Shown here: positions 8,871 to 17,072 of the stretch, in pieces
How positions within the stretch are numbered: the first letter of the stretch is position 1
Layout of the letters: each line of letters begins with the position of its first letter
Source: Microbacterium yannicii
GTDB taxonomy: Bacteria > Actinomycetota > Actinomycetes > Actinomycetales > Microbacteriaceae
Direction: 5' to 3'
Assembly: GCF_024055635.1 (NCBI RefSeq)
Contig: NZ_JAMXMB010000040.1
Location: 1-64,000, forward strand
DNA: 64,000 nucleotides
Made by a program: the position numbers and the translations under genes
The notes under the pieces: generated by a model
Database searches by the model: none
What the model was told of the DNA's origin: nothing
The model's input: the letters and a program-made list of their open reading frames with translations, nothing else

Positions 8871-8906
8871 CGTTTCGTCTCGCTTCGCTCGCTCAACGAC
8901 CGGGGA
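8871..8906 (-). repeat. Dispersed GGTCGTTGAG-type repeat, copy B
   Basis: On the minus strand this reads CCCCGGTCGTTGAGCGAGCG followed by AAGCGAGACGAAACG. It shares the GGTCGTTGAGCGAGCG core with copy A at 1-34 and the GGTCGCTGAGC core of the array at 10321-10484. It lies between the polyprenyl synthase and the ferredoxin reductase, just upstream of the latter's GAAAGGA ribosome binding site. Confidence 0.6.
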
Positions 8907-8938
8907 ATGCGACGAGCCGAGTTCCCGAAAGGACCCCC

Positions 8939-10312
8939 ATGACCAAGCTCCGGCTGGCGATCGTCGGTGCAGGACCGGCAGGCATCTACGCCGCCGACAT
9001 CCTGCTCAAGGCCGAGCGCAAGTTCGACGTGTCGATCGACCTGTTCGAGCAGCTCCCCGCCCCATACGGGCTGGTGCGCTACGGCGTCGCGCCCGACCAT
9101 CCGCGCATCAAGGGCATCATCACGGCGCTCCGCGAGGTGCTGGACCGCGGGGACATCCGCATCTTCGGCAACGTCCGGTTCGGCGAGGACATCACCCTCG
9201 ACGACCTGAAGCACCACTACCACGCCGTCATCTTCGCCACCGGTGCCATCCGCGACACCGACCTCGACATCCCCGGCATCGACGCCGCCGGCTCGTACGG
9301 CGCCGCCGACTTCGTGAGCTGGTTCGACGGGCATCCCGACGTGCCGCGCGAATGGCCGCTGGATGCGGCATCCGTCGCGGTGCTCGGCAACGGCAACGTG
9401 GCCCTCGATGTGTCGCGGATGCTGGCCAAGCACGCCGAAGATCTGCTTCCCACCGAGATCCCCGACAACGTCTACGAGGGTCTGGTGGCGTCGCAGGTGA
9501 CCGACGTGCACGTGTTCGGACGGCGCGGGCCGGCGAACGTGAAGTTCACGCCGCTCGAACTGCGTGAGCTCGGCGAGCTGCGCGATGTCGACATGGTCGT
9601 CTACGACGAGGACTTCGACTACGACGACGCCGCGCGAGCCGCCATCGCGAGCAACAAGCAGGTCATGGTCATCGACCGCGTGCTCCAGTCCTGGCGCAAG
9701 CGCGACTCGGTCAACAACGCCGGCGGCACGGCATCGCGCCGCCTGCACCTGCATTTCTACGCGAAGCCCGTCGAAGTGAAGAAGGATGCCGAGGGCGGGG
9801 TGTCCGCGCTCGTCTACGAGCGCACGCGCCCCGACGGGGAAGGCGGTGTCGTCGGCACCGGCGAGCTGCGCGAGGTGCCGATCCAGGCCCTCTACCGGGC
9901 CGTCGGCTACTTCGGCTCACCGCTGCCGGGCGTGCCCTTCGACAAGCGCCACGGCGTCATCCCCAACCGCGAGGGCCAGGTCCTGAGCAAGGACTCGAAC
10001 CAGCGCGTCAACGGTGTGTACGCGACCGGGTGGATCAAACGGGGGCCCGTGGGCCTGATCGGTCACACGAAGTCGGATGCGATGGAGACGATCCGCCATC
10101 TCATCAACGACCAGGGCACGTGGTGGCAGCCGGCGGACCCGTCGGAGGAGTCGATCCCCGAGCTGCTGGCGTCGCGCGGCGTGGCGTGGACCGACCTGGA
10201 AGGCTGGCACCGCCTCGACGAGCACGAGGTGGCGCTCGGAGCGCCGCATGAGCGGGCCCGTGTGAAGGTCGTGCCGCGCGATGAGATGGTGACGATCTCC
10301 CGCGGCGAGTGA
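8939..10312 (+). CDS. fprA: Ferredoxin/adrenodoxin-NADP+ reductase, FprA type
   Basis: This 457-residue FAD flavoprotein passes electrons between NADP(H) and ferredoxin. The N-terminal FAD-binding motif is IVGAGPAGIYAADIL, followed by the typical YGLVRYGVAPDHPRIK. The second Rossmann motif is VLGNGNVALDVSRML, followed by the HVFGRRGP NADP-binding segment. The C-terminal GWIKRGPVGLIGHTKSDA completes the adrenodoxin-reductase signature. The gene has its own ATG with a GAAAGGA ribosome binding site. It could feed ferredoxin-dependent P450s or flavoenzymes, but no partner ferredoxin lies in the window. Confidence 0.92.
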   Translation: MTKLRLAIVGAGPAGIYAADILLKAERKFDVSIDLFEQLPAPYGLVRYGVAPDHPRIKGIITALREVLDRGDIRIFGNVRFGEDITLDDLKHHYHAVIFATGAIRDTDLDIPGIDAAGSYGAADFVSWFDGHPDVPREWPLDAASVAVLGNGNVALDVSRMLAKHAEDLLPTEIPDNVYEGLVASQVTDVHVFGRRGPANVKFTPLELRELGELRDVDMVVYDEDFDYDDAARAAIASNKQVMVIDRVLQSWRKRDSVNNAGGTASRRLHLHFYAKPVEVKKDAEGGVSALVYERTRPDGEGGVVGTGELREVPIQALYRAVGYFGSPLPGVPFDKRHGVIPNREGQVLSKDSNQRVNGVYATGWIKRGPVGLIGHTKSDAMETIRHLINDQGTWWQPADPSEESIPELLASRGVAWTDLEGWHRLDEHEVALGAPHERARVKVVPRDEMVTISRGE

Positions 10313-10320
10313 GAACCCTC

Positions 10321-10484
10321 CGGTCGCTGAGCCGGAGCCCCGCTAGCGAGCCGCAGCCCCGGTCGCTGAGCCGGAGCCCCGCCCGGTAGCGAGCCGGAGC
10401 CCCGGTCGCTGAGCCGGAGCCCCGGTCGCTGAGCCGGAGCCCCGGTAGCGAGCCGCAGCCCCGGTCGCTGAGCCTGTCGAAGCG
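10321..10484 (+). repeat. Degenerate 20-bp tandem repeat array (GGTCGCTGAGC core)
   Basis: There are about eight direct units of 19-23 bp. Form one is GGTCGCTGAGCCGGAGCCCC (10361-10380, 10404-10423, 10424-10443). Form two is GGTAGCGAGCCGCAGCCCC (10444-10462), with related units between. The last unit (10463-10484) changes to GGTCGCTGAGCCTGTCGAAG, the dispersed form. It begins 8 bases after the fprA stop and ends just before the leaderless promoter of the next gene. There are no unique spacers, so it is not CRISPR. Confidence 0.85.
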
Positions 10485-10494
10485 CACCGCACCC

Positions 10495-10500
10495 TAGGCT
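10495..10500 (+). promoter_or_regulatory. -10 element TAGGCT, leaderless alpha/beta hydrolase
   Basis: TAGGCT ends 6 bases before the ATG at 10507. Confidence 0.55.
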
Positions 10501-10506
10501 GAGGCC

Positions 10507-11562
10507 ATGGCCGGGACGACTGCGGCGTGGGCACCCGACATCCTCGGGGAGCCGTTCGAGCAGCTGACGCTGCCGCTCGGCGTGAGCGGCGAGCACGGCG
10601 ATCTCGTCGCCACTCTGGTGCGCAGCATCCCTCACCCGCTCGCGATCCCGTTCGCGCCGCTGCGCGACGTCGACGTGCTCTACGTGCACGGCTGGTCGGA
10701 CTACTTCTTCCAGCGCGACCTGGCGCGGTTCTGGACGCAGCGGGGCGCCCGGTTCTACGCGCTCGACCTGCGCCGCTACGGACGCAGTCTGCGCGAGGGG
10801 CAGTCCCCGGGCTACATCGACTCGCTCGAGGACTACGACGTCGACATCGAGGCGGCTCTCCAGGCGATGGGGCACCACCCGGCGGCGACCGGAAAGGGAC
10901 GCCGGGCGCACGGCGTGTTGAAACCGGACAGGCTGGGGGCGCGGAACGGCCGCCGGCTCGTGCTGATGGGGCACTCGACCGGCGGCCTCACTCTCACGCT
11001 GTGGGCAGACCGTCATCGCGGCCGCGCAGACGCGCTCGTGCTCAACAGTCCGTGGCTCGAACTGCAGCTAGGCCCCCTCGGTCGTCAGGCGCTCGCGCCG
11101 CTCGTCGACATGAGGGCCCGACTGGACCCGCGCGGGACGCAGCCGGCCGTCGATTTCGGGTTCTACAGCCGCGCGCAAAGCGAAATCGGCACCCTTCCGG
11201 ACGGTGAGCAGCGCGCAGTTTGGCGGCCCGACCGGGGATTTCCCACAGCCCCCGGCTGGCTGTCGGCCGTCATGGCGGGCCATCGCCGTGTGGCGGCCGG
11301 CGTCGACGTCGGCTGTCCCGCGCTGGTGCTGCTGTCGAAGGCCTCGACCGCGCCGCTGTCGTGGCGCCCGTCGATGACGTCGACGGACTCCGTGCTGGTC
11401 GTCGACGACATCGCCCGCGCGGCGACGCGCATCGGCGGACTCGTGACGATCTCGCGCATCCGCGGCGCGATCCACGACGTCTTCCTCTCGCGCGACCGGG
11501 CCCGCACGGCGGCGTACGATGCACTGGACCGTTGGGTGAGCGGGTACGTCGTACCGGACTGA
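10507..11562 (+). CDS. Alpha/beta hydrolase (serine aminopeptidase/lysophospholipase-like)
   Basis: This 351-residue alpha/beta-hydrolase has the nucleophile elbow GHSTGG with Ser157. The family-typical YVHGWSDYFFQ lies at the oxyanion-hole strand, and AIHDVFLSR near the C-terminus supplies the probable catalytic His. There is no signal peptide or membrane segment, so it is cytoplasmic. The ATG at 10507 is preceded by TAGGCT at leaderless spacing. The gene is isolated: the repeat array lies before it and a probable small RNA after it. Substrate is unknown; esterase or monoglyceride-lipase-like activity is the usual inference for this group. Confidence 0.82.
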   Translation: MAGTTAAWAPDILGEPFEQLTLPLGVSGEHGDLVATLVRSIPHPLAIPFAPLRDVDVLYVHGWSDYFFQRDLARFWTQRGARFYALDLRRYGRSLREGQSPGYIDSLEDYDVDIEAALQAMGHHPAATGKGRRAHGVLKPDRLGARNGRRLVLMGHSTGGLTLTLWADRHRGRADALVLNSPWLELQLGPLGRQALAPLVDMRARLDPRGTQPAVDFGFYSRAQSEIGTLPDGEQRAVWRPDRGFPTAPGWLSAVMAGHRRVAAGVDVGCPALVLLSKASTAPLSWRPSMTSTDSVLVVDDIARAATRIGGLVTISRIRGAIHDVFLSRDRARTAAYDALDRWVSGYVVPD

Positions 11563-11623
11563 CGGGCGGAAATTGTCCCCCGAAGAGGGGACAGCGCATT
11601 CCTAGACAGCGGGGTTACCCTTT

Positions 11624-11766
11624 AAGGGAGATGTCCCCAGCATCTCAGGGAAGGCCCTCCCCAAGAATCCTTCCCGAACCGTCGTCCAGCGCCGCTGACC
11701 GGGGGGTTGGTAGCGAGAGCAGACGACGACAGGCCCCGGGTGTCCCCAGCACCCGGGGCCTTTTAT
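11624..11766 (+). ncRNA. Probable structured small RNA, 6C RNA-like
   Basis: A noncoding stretch folds into a chain of hairpins with C-rich loops. Hairpin 1 is GAGATG/CATCTC (11628-11633, 11641-11646) around TCCCCAG. Hairpin 2 is GGGAAGG/CCTTCCC (11648-11654, 11669-11675) with CCCTCCCC in the loop. A closing stem CGTCGTC/GACGACG pairs 11680-11686 with 11722-11728. The last is an intrinsic terminator, 11732-11742 with 11750-11760, again around TCCCCAG, followed by TTTT. Repeated C-rich loops plus a terminator match the description of the actinobacterial 6C RNA. No covariance search was run, so the family name is tentative; a stand-alone RNA is better supported. Confidence 0.6.
11732..11764 (+). 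terminator. Intrinsic terminator of the small RNA
   Basis: A perfect 11-bp GC-rich stem (GGCCCCGGGTG with CACCCGGGGCC) closes a 7-base loop and is followed by TTTT. The T run contains the stop codon of the convergent membrane-protein gene. Confidence 0.8.
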
Positions 11767-12263
11767 CGTCTGTTCGGTGCGGTGGTCGGTGGGGTTCCGC
11801 GCGAAAGCACGCGAATGAGCAGCACGTACGTCGTGAGCGAGAGCACGTAGCCGAAGACATACACCAGCAGCTCCTGGGCGAGGAAGCGGCTGTAGATCAG
11901 CTCACCGTCGATCAGCGCGGGCGCGTTCTGCCCGAGGAGGTAGGCCGCCGTCTGCCCGGCGGCGAAGATCGCCAGCAGCGCGAGCACGGCGAGCAGCGCG
12001 CGCCAGATCCGCGCCCGCCACACCCGCGCGGCGGCCGCCATCGCGGTGGTCGCGGTCCAGGCCGGCACCTCGGGATCGAGCCACCCGTTCACCCTCGGGA
12101 TCAGGATGATCGCCGCGATGAACGCCGCGTTGAGCAGGGTGCCGCCGACGCCGCTGAACGCCGCGGTGCCGGCATCCCCGCGCACGAGCGGCGGGATCAG
12201 CAGGACGACGAGCACCGGCAGCGTCGCGACCACGGCCGACATCACGGCCCGGAGAAAGCGCAT
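11763..12263 (-). CDS. Hypothetical four-helix membrane protein
   Basis: This 166-residue protein is not recognised. It has about four hydrophobic helices: residues 5-25 (VMSAVVATLPVLVVLLIPPL), one around AAFIAAIILIP, one around LLAVLALLAIFAAG, and one near VFGYVLSLTTYVLLI. The chosen ATG at 12263 has TACACT on the minus strand ending 6 bases before it, which fits a leaderless start. The open frame extends upstream but with Arg/Ser/Pro-rich shadow sequence. Its TAA lies inside the T tract of the small-RNA terminator, so the two units converge tightly. Confidence 0.7.
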   Translation of the reverse strand: MRFLRAVMSAVVATLPVLVVLLIPPLVRGDAGTAAFSGVGGTLLNAAFIAAIILIPRVNGWLDPEVPAWTATTAMAAAARVWRARIWRALLAVLALLAIFAAGQTAAYLLGQNAPALIDGELIYSRFLAQELLVYVFGYVLSLTTYVLLIRVLSRGTPPTTAPNRR

Positions 12264-12269
12264 GGCCCG

Positions 12270-12275
12270 AGTGTA
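12270..12275 (-). promoter_or_regulatory. -10 element TACACT, leaderless membrane protein
   Basis: On the minus strand TACACT ends 6 bases before the ATG at 12263. Confidence 0.45.
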
Positions 12276-12306
12276 GGGCGGCGGTGTCGCCGAGCCGTCT
12301 CCCGAC

Positions 12307-13065
12307 TCACGAGGCGAGCGTGAGGATCGCCGAGGCGACGGCCTTCGGGGCGGAGTGCTGCGCGACGTGGCGGTGGCGAGGGATGAGGGCGAGCTCGGCC
12401 GCCGGCGCGCTCCGGCGAAGCCGTCGGCACCATTCCAGCCCGGCGATGGGGTCGGCACCGCCCCTGATGAGGAGCAGGGGCACCGCGAGGTCGGGAACGC
12501 GCTCCTCCAGTCGGTAGGCGAGCATGTGCCGCAGCTGCGTCAGATACCAGGGGACCCCGCAGCGCAGATAGTCGGTGAACACGATCACGTTCACGGACGG
12601 CGGCTCGCCCAGGGTGTCGACGGCGAGTGCGCGCGTCTGGCCGACCATGGTCCGGTACCGGTCGTCAGCGACCGGGCCCATCGCCACGACAGTCGTGACG
12701 AGGTCGGGGCGCTGGAGGGCCGTCTCGACGACCCACTGGGTTCCCATCGAATGTCCGAGGAGCACGACCGGCCCGACGCCGAGTCCTTCCAGGACGCGCC
12801 CGAGCGCGTGCGCCATCTGAGGCACGCCCACGTCGCGGCGAGGCTTGGGCAGTCCGCCGAAACCCGGCAGGTCGATCGAGAAGACGCTGCGGCGCGCTGC
12901 TGCCAGCTCGTTGTGCAGCCGGGAGAGGTAGCGGTGCGATACGCCGATCCCGTGAACGAGCACGATCGCGGGCTCGCGGCTCGCCGGCGCGACCGAGGAC
13001 AGCACCCGGAACGCGAGGTCCCCGACGTCGACGCGCCGCTCCGCGGGGCGCACCCGGTCAGACAT
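12307..13065 (-). CDS. Alpha/beta hydrolase
   Basis: This 252-residue alpha/beta-hydrolase has VLVHGIGVSHRYL (oxyanion region), the elbow GHSMGT, the LLIRGGADPI acid-strand region with the catalytic Asp, and PRHRHVAQHSAP for the histidine. The start at 13065 is preferred over the upstream ATG at 13113 because GAGGAG lies about ten bases before it; the longer version adds a polar 16-residue leader with no ribosome site. It probably acts on small esters or lactones, but nothing in the neighbourhood fixes the substrate. Confidence 0.8.
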   Translation of the reverse strand: MSDRVRPAERRVDVGDLAFRVLSSVAPASREPAIVLVHGIGVSHRYLSRLHNELAAARRSVFSIDLPGFGGLPKPRRDVGVPQMAHALGRVLEGLGVGPVVLLGHSMGTQWVVETALQRPDLVTTVVAMGPVADDRYRTMVGQTRALAVDTLGEPPSVNVIVFTDYLRCGVPWYLTQLRHMLAYRLEERVPDLAVPLLLIRGGADPIAGLEWCRRLRRSAPAAELALIPRHRHVAQHSAPKAVASAILTLAS

Positions 13066-13271
13066 TGACGTCTCGCTCCTCGGTGGCCGCGTGCCACTCT
13101 CCGTCGACGTCATCCGGTCACACTACGGCGTGCTGGTGCCGCGGCGACGGCTGTTGACAAGCCGCTGCTGCTTGAACACACCGACTCTTCCGTCGACGAC
13201 TCGTGCATCGTGCGCCCCACTGGCTGAGACGATCCGCGTGCCGACGAAGCGGCTGCGCACGCCGCGTGGCG

Positions 13272-13277
13272 CAGAAT
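13272..13277 (+). promoter_or_regulatory. -10 element CAGAAT, leaderless phosphotransferase
   Basis: CAGAAT ends 7 bases before the GTG at 13285, favouring that start over the in-frame ATG at 13276, which overlaps the -10. Confidence 0.45.
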
Positions 13278-13284
13278 GGGCACC

Positions 13285-14175
13285 GTGATGCATGACGGTC
13301 AGATCGAGGTCGCCGTGGATGCGCTCGCGTCCGCGCTCGCGTCGCAGTTCCCCGAATCTGCGGGGTTGTCGATCCAGCGTGTGGAGTCTGCCGGCACCGT
13401 CGTCGCACCGTTCCGTGTGGGCGTGGAGCTCGTCGCGCGATTGCCGTTGGTGCCGAGCGACTCCGACGCGGTACGCAAGAGTGTTCGCCGCGAGCAGGAG
13501 TACGCGGCCGTTCTGGCCGATCACCTTCGAGTAGCGATCCCGCGGCCACGGGGGATCGGGGAACCGTTCGAAGGGTATCCGGGCATCTGGTCGGTCTGGA
13601 CCTGGTTGCCTGGGCGTTCACTCGATCGGCTTCCGATGGCTCAGGACCGGCGTCTCGCACGGGACCTCGCCGAACTCGTCGGAACGATTCACGCGCTTCC
13701 GACAGGAGGTCGATCGTGGAACGGCGAGGGCCGCGGGGGCACCCCACTCGCCGACACCCCGTGGGTGCGGGAGTCCATCGAGAGATCAGCCCATCTGATC
13801 GATCCGCGCAAGGCGACTGCCGTCTGGGAGCGGGCGCTTGCAGCCTGTCCTCACCGAGGTGCCGCCGTCCGCATCCATGGTGACCCGATGCCGGGCAACT
13901 TCCTCGTGAACGATGGTCGACTCACGGGGATGGTGGACGTCGCGCCGCCGGCCTTCGGCGACCCGGCAGCGGATCTGCAACCTGCCTGGGTTCTCTTCGA
14001 GGAACCGGCGCGCAGTGTGTTCCTCTCTGCCACGGGGCTCGACGAGTTTGCTCAAGAACGCGGACGCGGCTGGGCTTTCGAGATGGCGATCGGTGGCGCG
14101 CACTACTACGAACACACCAATGCTGTCTTCTTCCAGCAGGCGATGCGGACTCTCGAGCGGCTCCTGGAACAGTGA
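13285..14175 (+). CDS. Phosphotransferase, aminoglycoside/choline kinase fold (APH)
   Basis: This 296-residue kinase-like protein has the APH catalytic motif HGDPMPGNFLV and then a variant of the DFG-like metal loop, GMVDVAPPAFGDPAADL. The early segment with EYAAVLADHL and IPRPRGIGEP matches the N-lobe of this family. Substrates of the family include aminoglycosides, macrolides, choline and sugars; none is indicated here. The GTG at 13285 is chosen on promoter spacing; starts at 13276 and 13288 are in frame. It diverges from the hydrolase gene. Confidence 0.78.
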   Translation: MMHDGQIEVAVDALASALASQFPESAGLSIQRVESAGTVVAPFRVGVELVARLPLVPSDSDAVRKSVRREQEYAAVLADHLRVAIPRPRGIGEPFEGYPGIWSVWTWLPGRSLDRLPMAQDRRLARDLAELVGTIHALPTGGRSWNGEGRGGTPLADTPWVRESIERSAHLIDPRKATAVWERALAACPHRGAAVRIHGDPMPGNFLVNDGRLTGMVDVAPPAFGDPAADLQPAWVLFEEPARSVFLSATGLDEFAQERGRGWAFEMAIGGAHYYEHTNAVFFQQAMRTLERLLEQ

Positions 14176-14513
14176 GCGGCGGCGGGGCTCGGCAAGAGTG
14201 CCGCCGCGGGACGCGCCCCGCCCCGTCCGTCAGCGGCGATCACTGCCGGTAATCGACGATCTGCAGCGACGCCGGCGGCCGGTCGTGGTTCACCGCGTAA
14301 CGATGCGCCCTTCTCCCCGACACCGAAACGGTGCGGCGGTCGTTCACCGGATGCACACCTGCGATTCATCGACATCGCCCCCGCCAGGCCGGAGCATTGG
14401 TGCATTCGGCGTCGGCGCCGCGCATCGACAACACCGCTGGGACTGCGTGGCACAGGCGTGACGAACGACCTCTGCGACGCGGACCCCGCTTCACGACACA
14501 GAGGAGCTTCGCC
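14176..14513. other. 338-bp intergenic region with one possible tiny minus-strand ORF
   Basis: No confident gene is seen. On the minus strand a 38-codon frame (14356 to 14240, GTG start) ends in LQIVDYRQ. Its DNA (14243-14263) matches the 3-prime end of yajQ (17078-17098) at 18 of 21 bases in the same reading register. The frame contains AGA-AGG codons unusual for this genome, so it may be a remnant or chance. The GT4 gene's ribosome site GAGGAG is at 14501-14506. Confidence 0.4.
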
Positions 14514-15710
14514 ATGGTCCGACCTACTCGTGTGCTCTCGCTGTACGAGGGCTTCTTCGCCGGTGGTGCCCGCATCCTGCACTCCGACGTCGTTTCCGGA
14601 CTCCACGCCGGAGGCGATCAGCATCACAGTGTGCTCGCGATCGCCTCTCGGACGCATCGAGAGGCGACCGTGCAGCGGGTGGAGGACGATCCCCGCTACC
14701 ACCGCCTCGTGGGCGCGGGTGTGCGTGTCAGCACCCTCGGAAGGCTCGGCGACGGCGACTCGGCCGGGCCGGACAGCTTCACGGATCAGCAGTTGCGGGT
14801 CGCTGCCGAGGTCGTGAACTCGGCCGACCTGATCCTCTCCCTGAAGGAGCAGCCCCTGGGTATCCTGCTGGCGCTGCGGTCGCGCGGGATGATGCCCGCC
14901 ATCCCCGTCGCTGCGTGCCTGCACCGCTCGGATCCGCGGCATTCCGGTGCCGCTTTGGGGTGGCTGACGGATGCCGCGGCAACGGGCCTGCTCACCGCCA
15001 CGGTCTCGTGCGCCGAGGCCACCGACCGCGCCTACGCGCACGCCGGCGTCACCGCAGAGAGTCGCTACGTCATCGCCAACGGCATCGACACGGACCGGTT
15101 CCGTGCCGCGGGCCGAGCGGACCGTCAAGCGACGCGGCGGGGCCTCGGCATTCCGCCGAACGCCCCCGTGATCGCCTACGCCGCACGATTCGATGCCATG
15201 AAGGACCCGGGCCTCTTCCTGCGCGCACTCGCGGTCCACTCGCGTCGGCATCCCGGCGCGCACTACGTGCTCTGCGGGGCGGGCATGTCGTGGGAGAACG
15301 CGGCGTTCCGTGCGCTCGCGGCGGAGCGGGGCGTGCCACGTACCGCCCACATCCACGCGCTCGGCATCCGTCAGGACATGCCCTCGATCTACCAGATCGC
15401 CGATGTGGTCGCGCTGACAAGCGCGTTCGGGGAGGCATCGCCGCTCTGCCTCATCGAGGGTGCGGCCTGCGGTGCGACGCCCGTGACGACGAATGTCGGG
15501 GATGCCGCTGCGCAGGTGGAGGGGATCGGAGTCGTCACTCCGCGCGACGCTGAGACGATCGCCGAGGTGTGGCAGTTCGTCCTGCGGAACCGCGGCGCCT
15601 TCCGGCGCCGTGCGCTCGCCGCGCGGCCGCGGCTCGGACGGGAGCGCATGCTGACGGAGTACCGCGCGGTGACGCACGACTTGCTGCGGCGCGAGGAAGT
15701 CGCCGCGTGA
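14514..15710 (+). CDS. Glycosyltransferase family 4 (GT-B fold)
   Basis: This 398-residue GT-B glycosyltransferase has the N-terminal acceptor domain beginning LSLYEGFFAGGARIL. The linker region contains VIANGIDTDRF, typical of family GT4. The donor-binding domain runs from VIAYAARFDAMKDPGLFL to the ExxxxxxxE motif in EASPLCLIEGAACG. It should use a nucleotide-sugar donor at the cytoplasmic face of the membrane. GAGGAG 7 bases before the ATG at 14514 sets the start; the frame is open further upstream. It is followed by a membrane glycosyltransferase, suggesting a two-gene cell-envelope glycan or glycolipid unit. Confidence 0.85.
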   Translation: MVRPTRVLSLYEGFFAGGARILHSDVVSGLHAGGDQHHSVLAIASRTHREATVQRVEDDPRYHRLVGAGVRVSTLGRLGDGDSAGPDSFTDQQLRVAAEVVNSADLILSLKEQPLGILLALRSRGMMPAIPVAACLHRSDPRHSGAALGWLTDAAATGLLTATVSCAEATDRAYAHAGVTAESRYVIANGIDTDRFRAAGRADRQATRRGLGIPPNAPVIAYAARFDAMKDPGLFLRALAVHSRRHPGAHYVLCGAGMSWENAAFRALAAERGVPRTAHIHALGIRQDMPSIYQIADVVALTSAFGEASPLCLIEGAACGATPVTTNVGDAAAQVEGIGVVTPRDAETIAEVWQFVLRNRGAFRRRALAARPRLGRERMLTEYRAVTHDLLRREEVAA

Positions 15711-15783
15711 CCCGCCCGAGATACCGACGCCGCCGTCCTGAGCGGCTCGCGGCCGCTCATACCCGATCGGCGCGAGGCGCGCT

Positions 15784-17034
15784 GTGACGCCGGACACCGC
15801 TCCAGAGTCCGTCCTCGAGCGAGCGGCGACGAGACGCGCCGACGAGGGGCGCTCGCGGCGGGCCACGCCCGCGGTGCGGATCGCCGGCATCTACCTGGCC
15901 TCCCGGCTCGTCACCACCGCACTCTTCCTCCTCGCTGCACGGCTGTCGCCGTCCGGCTCCCGGTTCGGCCCGGACGCGGATCTGGCCACCTATGTCGTGG
16001 CCTGGGATGCGCAGTACTACCTGCGTATCGCGTCAGAGGGCTACCCGGCAGAGCTGCCGCTCACGGCCGCCGGCGAGGTGGCGCAGAACGCGTGGGCGTT
16101 CATGCCGTTCTTCCCGTGGGCGGCCGGCGCGGCCGGATGGCTTCTCGGCTCATGGGCGGCCGGAGCGGTGGCGCTGGCCATCGTCGCCGGATACCTCTGC
16201 TGCCTGGTTCTCCGCAGCATCCTGAAGCCGGCGATCGGCGAGACGGCGGCGCTCTGGGCTGTCGTGTTCTTCGCCTGTGCTCCGCTGGCGGCGATGTTCC
16301 AGCTCGGCTATGCGGAGGCGCCCTTCCTGCTGCTGGTCCTCCTCGGCATCCGCAGCGTGCAGCGACGGCAGTACGGACCCCTGTACGCGATCATTCCCAC
16401 GATGGCGTTCACCAGGCCGGGCGTGCTGGCATTCGCGTTGTTCCTCGGCCTGTTCGGCATCCATCGATGGCTGAACCGGTCGCGGGAGCCGTTCGCGCGC
16501 CGGGAGGCTCTGCACATCCTCGCACTCGCGGGCATCGCGACCCTGCTCGGCTTCTCCTGGCAGGTGATCGCGGGGCTGGTGACCGGGCGTGACGACGCCT
16601 ATCTCGCGACGGAACTCGCCTGGCGGCGGCTGTGGGTCGGTGACGCGGGCGGATTCGTGCCCTTCGAAGGCTGGCCGCAGGCGGCGGACTACTGGTTCCG
16701 GTCCTGGGGACTCGACCCGGTGTGGGGCCTGGTCGGCCTCGGACTTCTCGTCGTGGCCGGCGGCGCCCTGCTGGCGTTCAGCCCGCACGTGGCCCGTCTC
16801 GGACCGGAGATCCGGCTGTGGGCGGCCGCCTATCTGGCCTACCTGCTGGCGGTCTTCCTCCCGCAGTCCAGCGTGTTCCGGATCCTCTTCCCGCTGTCAC
16901 CCCTGTGGGGTGCGGTAGCCGCGCCGCGCAGCCTTCCGTGGCGGCTCGCTGTGCTCGCCGCGTGCCTGATCGGCCAATGGTGGTGGATCTGGAACATGTA
17001 CGGGCTCGGTACCGAGTTCTGGCATATCCCCTGA
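15784..17034 (+). CDS. Integral membrane glycosyltransferase, PIG-V/mannosyltransferase-like
   Basis: This 416-residue polytopic protein has roughly nine to ten hydrophobic helices. After an Arg-rich cytoplasmic start, the first extracytoplasmic loop contains WDAQYYLRIASEGYP, which resembles the conserved loop of PIG-V-like polyprenyl-phosphate-mannose-dependent transferases. It lacks visible signatures of other known families. The GTG at 15784 lies 73 bases after the GT4 stop. I infer transfer of a sugar from a polyprenyl-linked donor to an extracytoplasmic glycan or glycolipid. Confidence 0.68.
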   Translation: MTPDTAPESVLERAATRRADEGRSRRATPAVRIAGIYLASRLVTTALFLLAARLSPSGSRFGPDADLATYVVAWDAQYYLRIASEGYPAELPLTAAGEVAQNAWAFMPFFPWAAGAAGWLLGSWAAGAVALAIVAGYLCCLVLRSILKPAIGETAALWAVVFFACAPLAAMFQLGYAEAPFLLLVLLGIRSVQRRQYGPLYAIIPTMAFTRPGVLAFALFLGLFGIHRWLNRSREPFARREALHILALAGIATLLGFSWQVIAGLVTGRDDAYLATELAWRRLWVGDAGGFVPFEGWPQAADYWFRSWGLDPVWGLVGLGLLVVAGGALLAFSPHVARLGPEIRLWAAAYLAYLLAVFLPQSSVFRILFPLSPLWGAVAAPRSLPWRLAVLAACLIGQWWWIWNMYGLGTEFWHIP

Positions 17035-17072
17035 CCGCTCGGCGCGGCCGGCTGCGATGAAGGGCGAGTGCG

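Noticed and set aside
10321..10484. CRISPR array
   Set aside because: Units are contiguous direct repeats without unique spacers, and no cas genes are near.
13066..13113. Longer start (13113) for the alpha/beta hydrolase
   Set aside because: No ribosome site or -10 fits, while GAGGAG precedes the internal ATG at 13065.
14106..15890. Long antisense open frame over the GT4 gene
   Set aside because: It is Arg/His-rich with no domain, and the opposite strand encodes a clear glycosyltransferase; GC-rich DNA produces such frames by chance.
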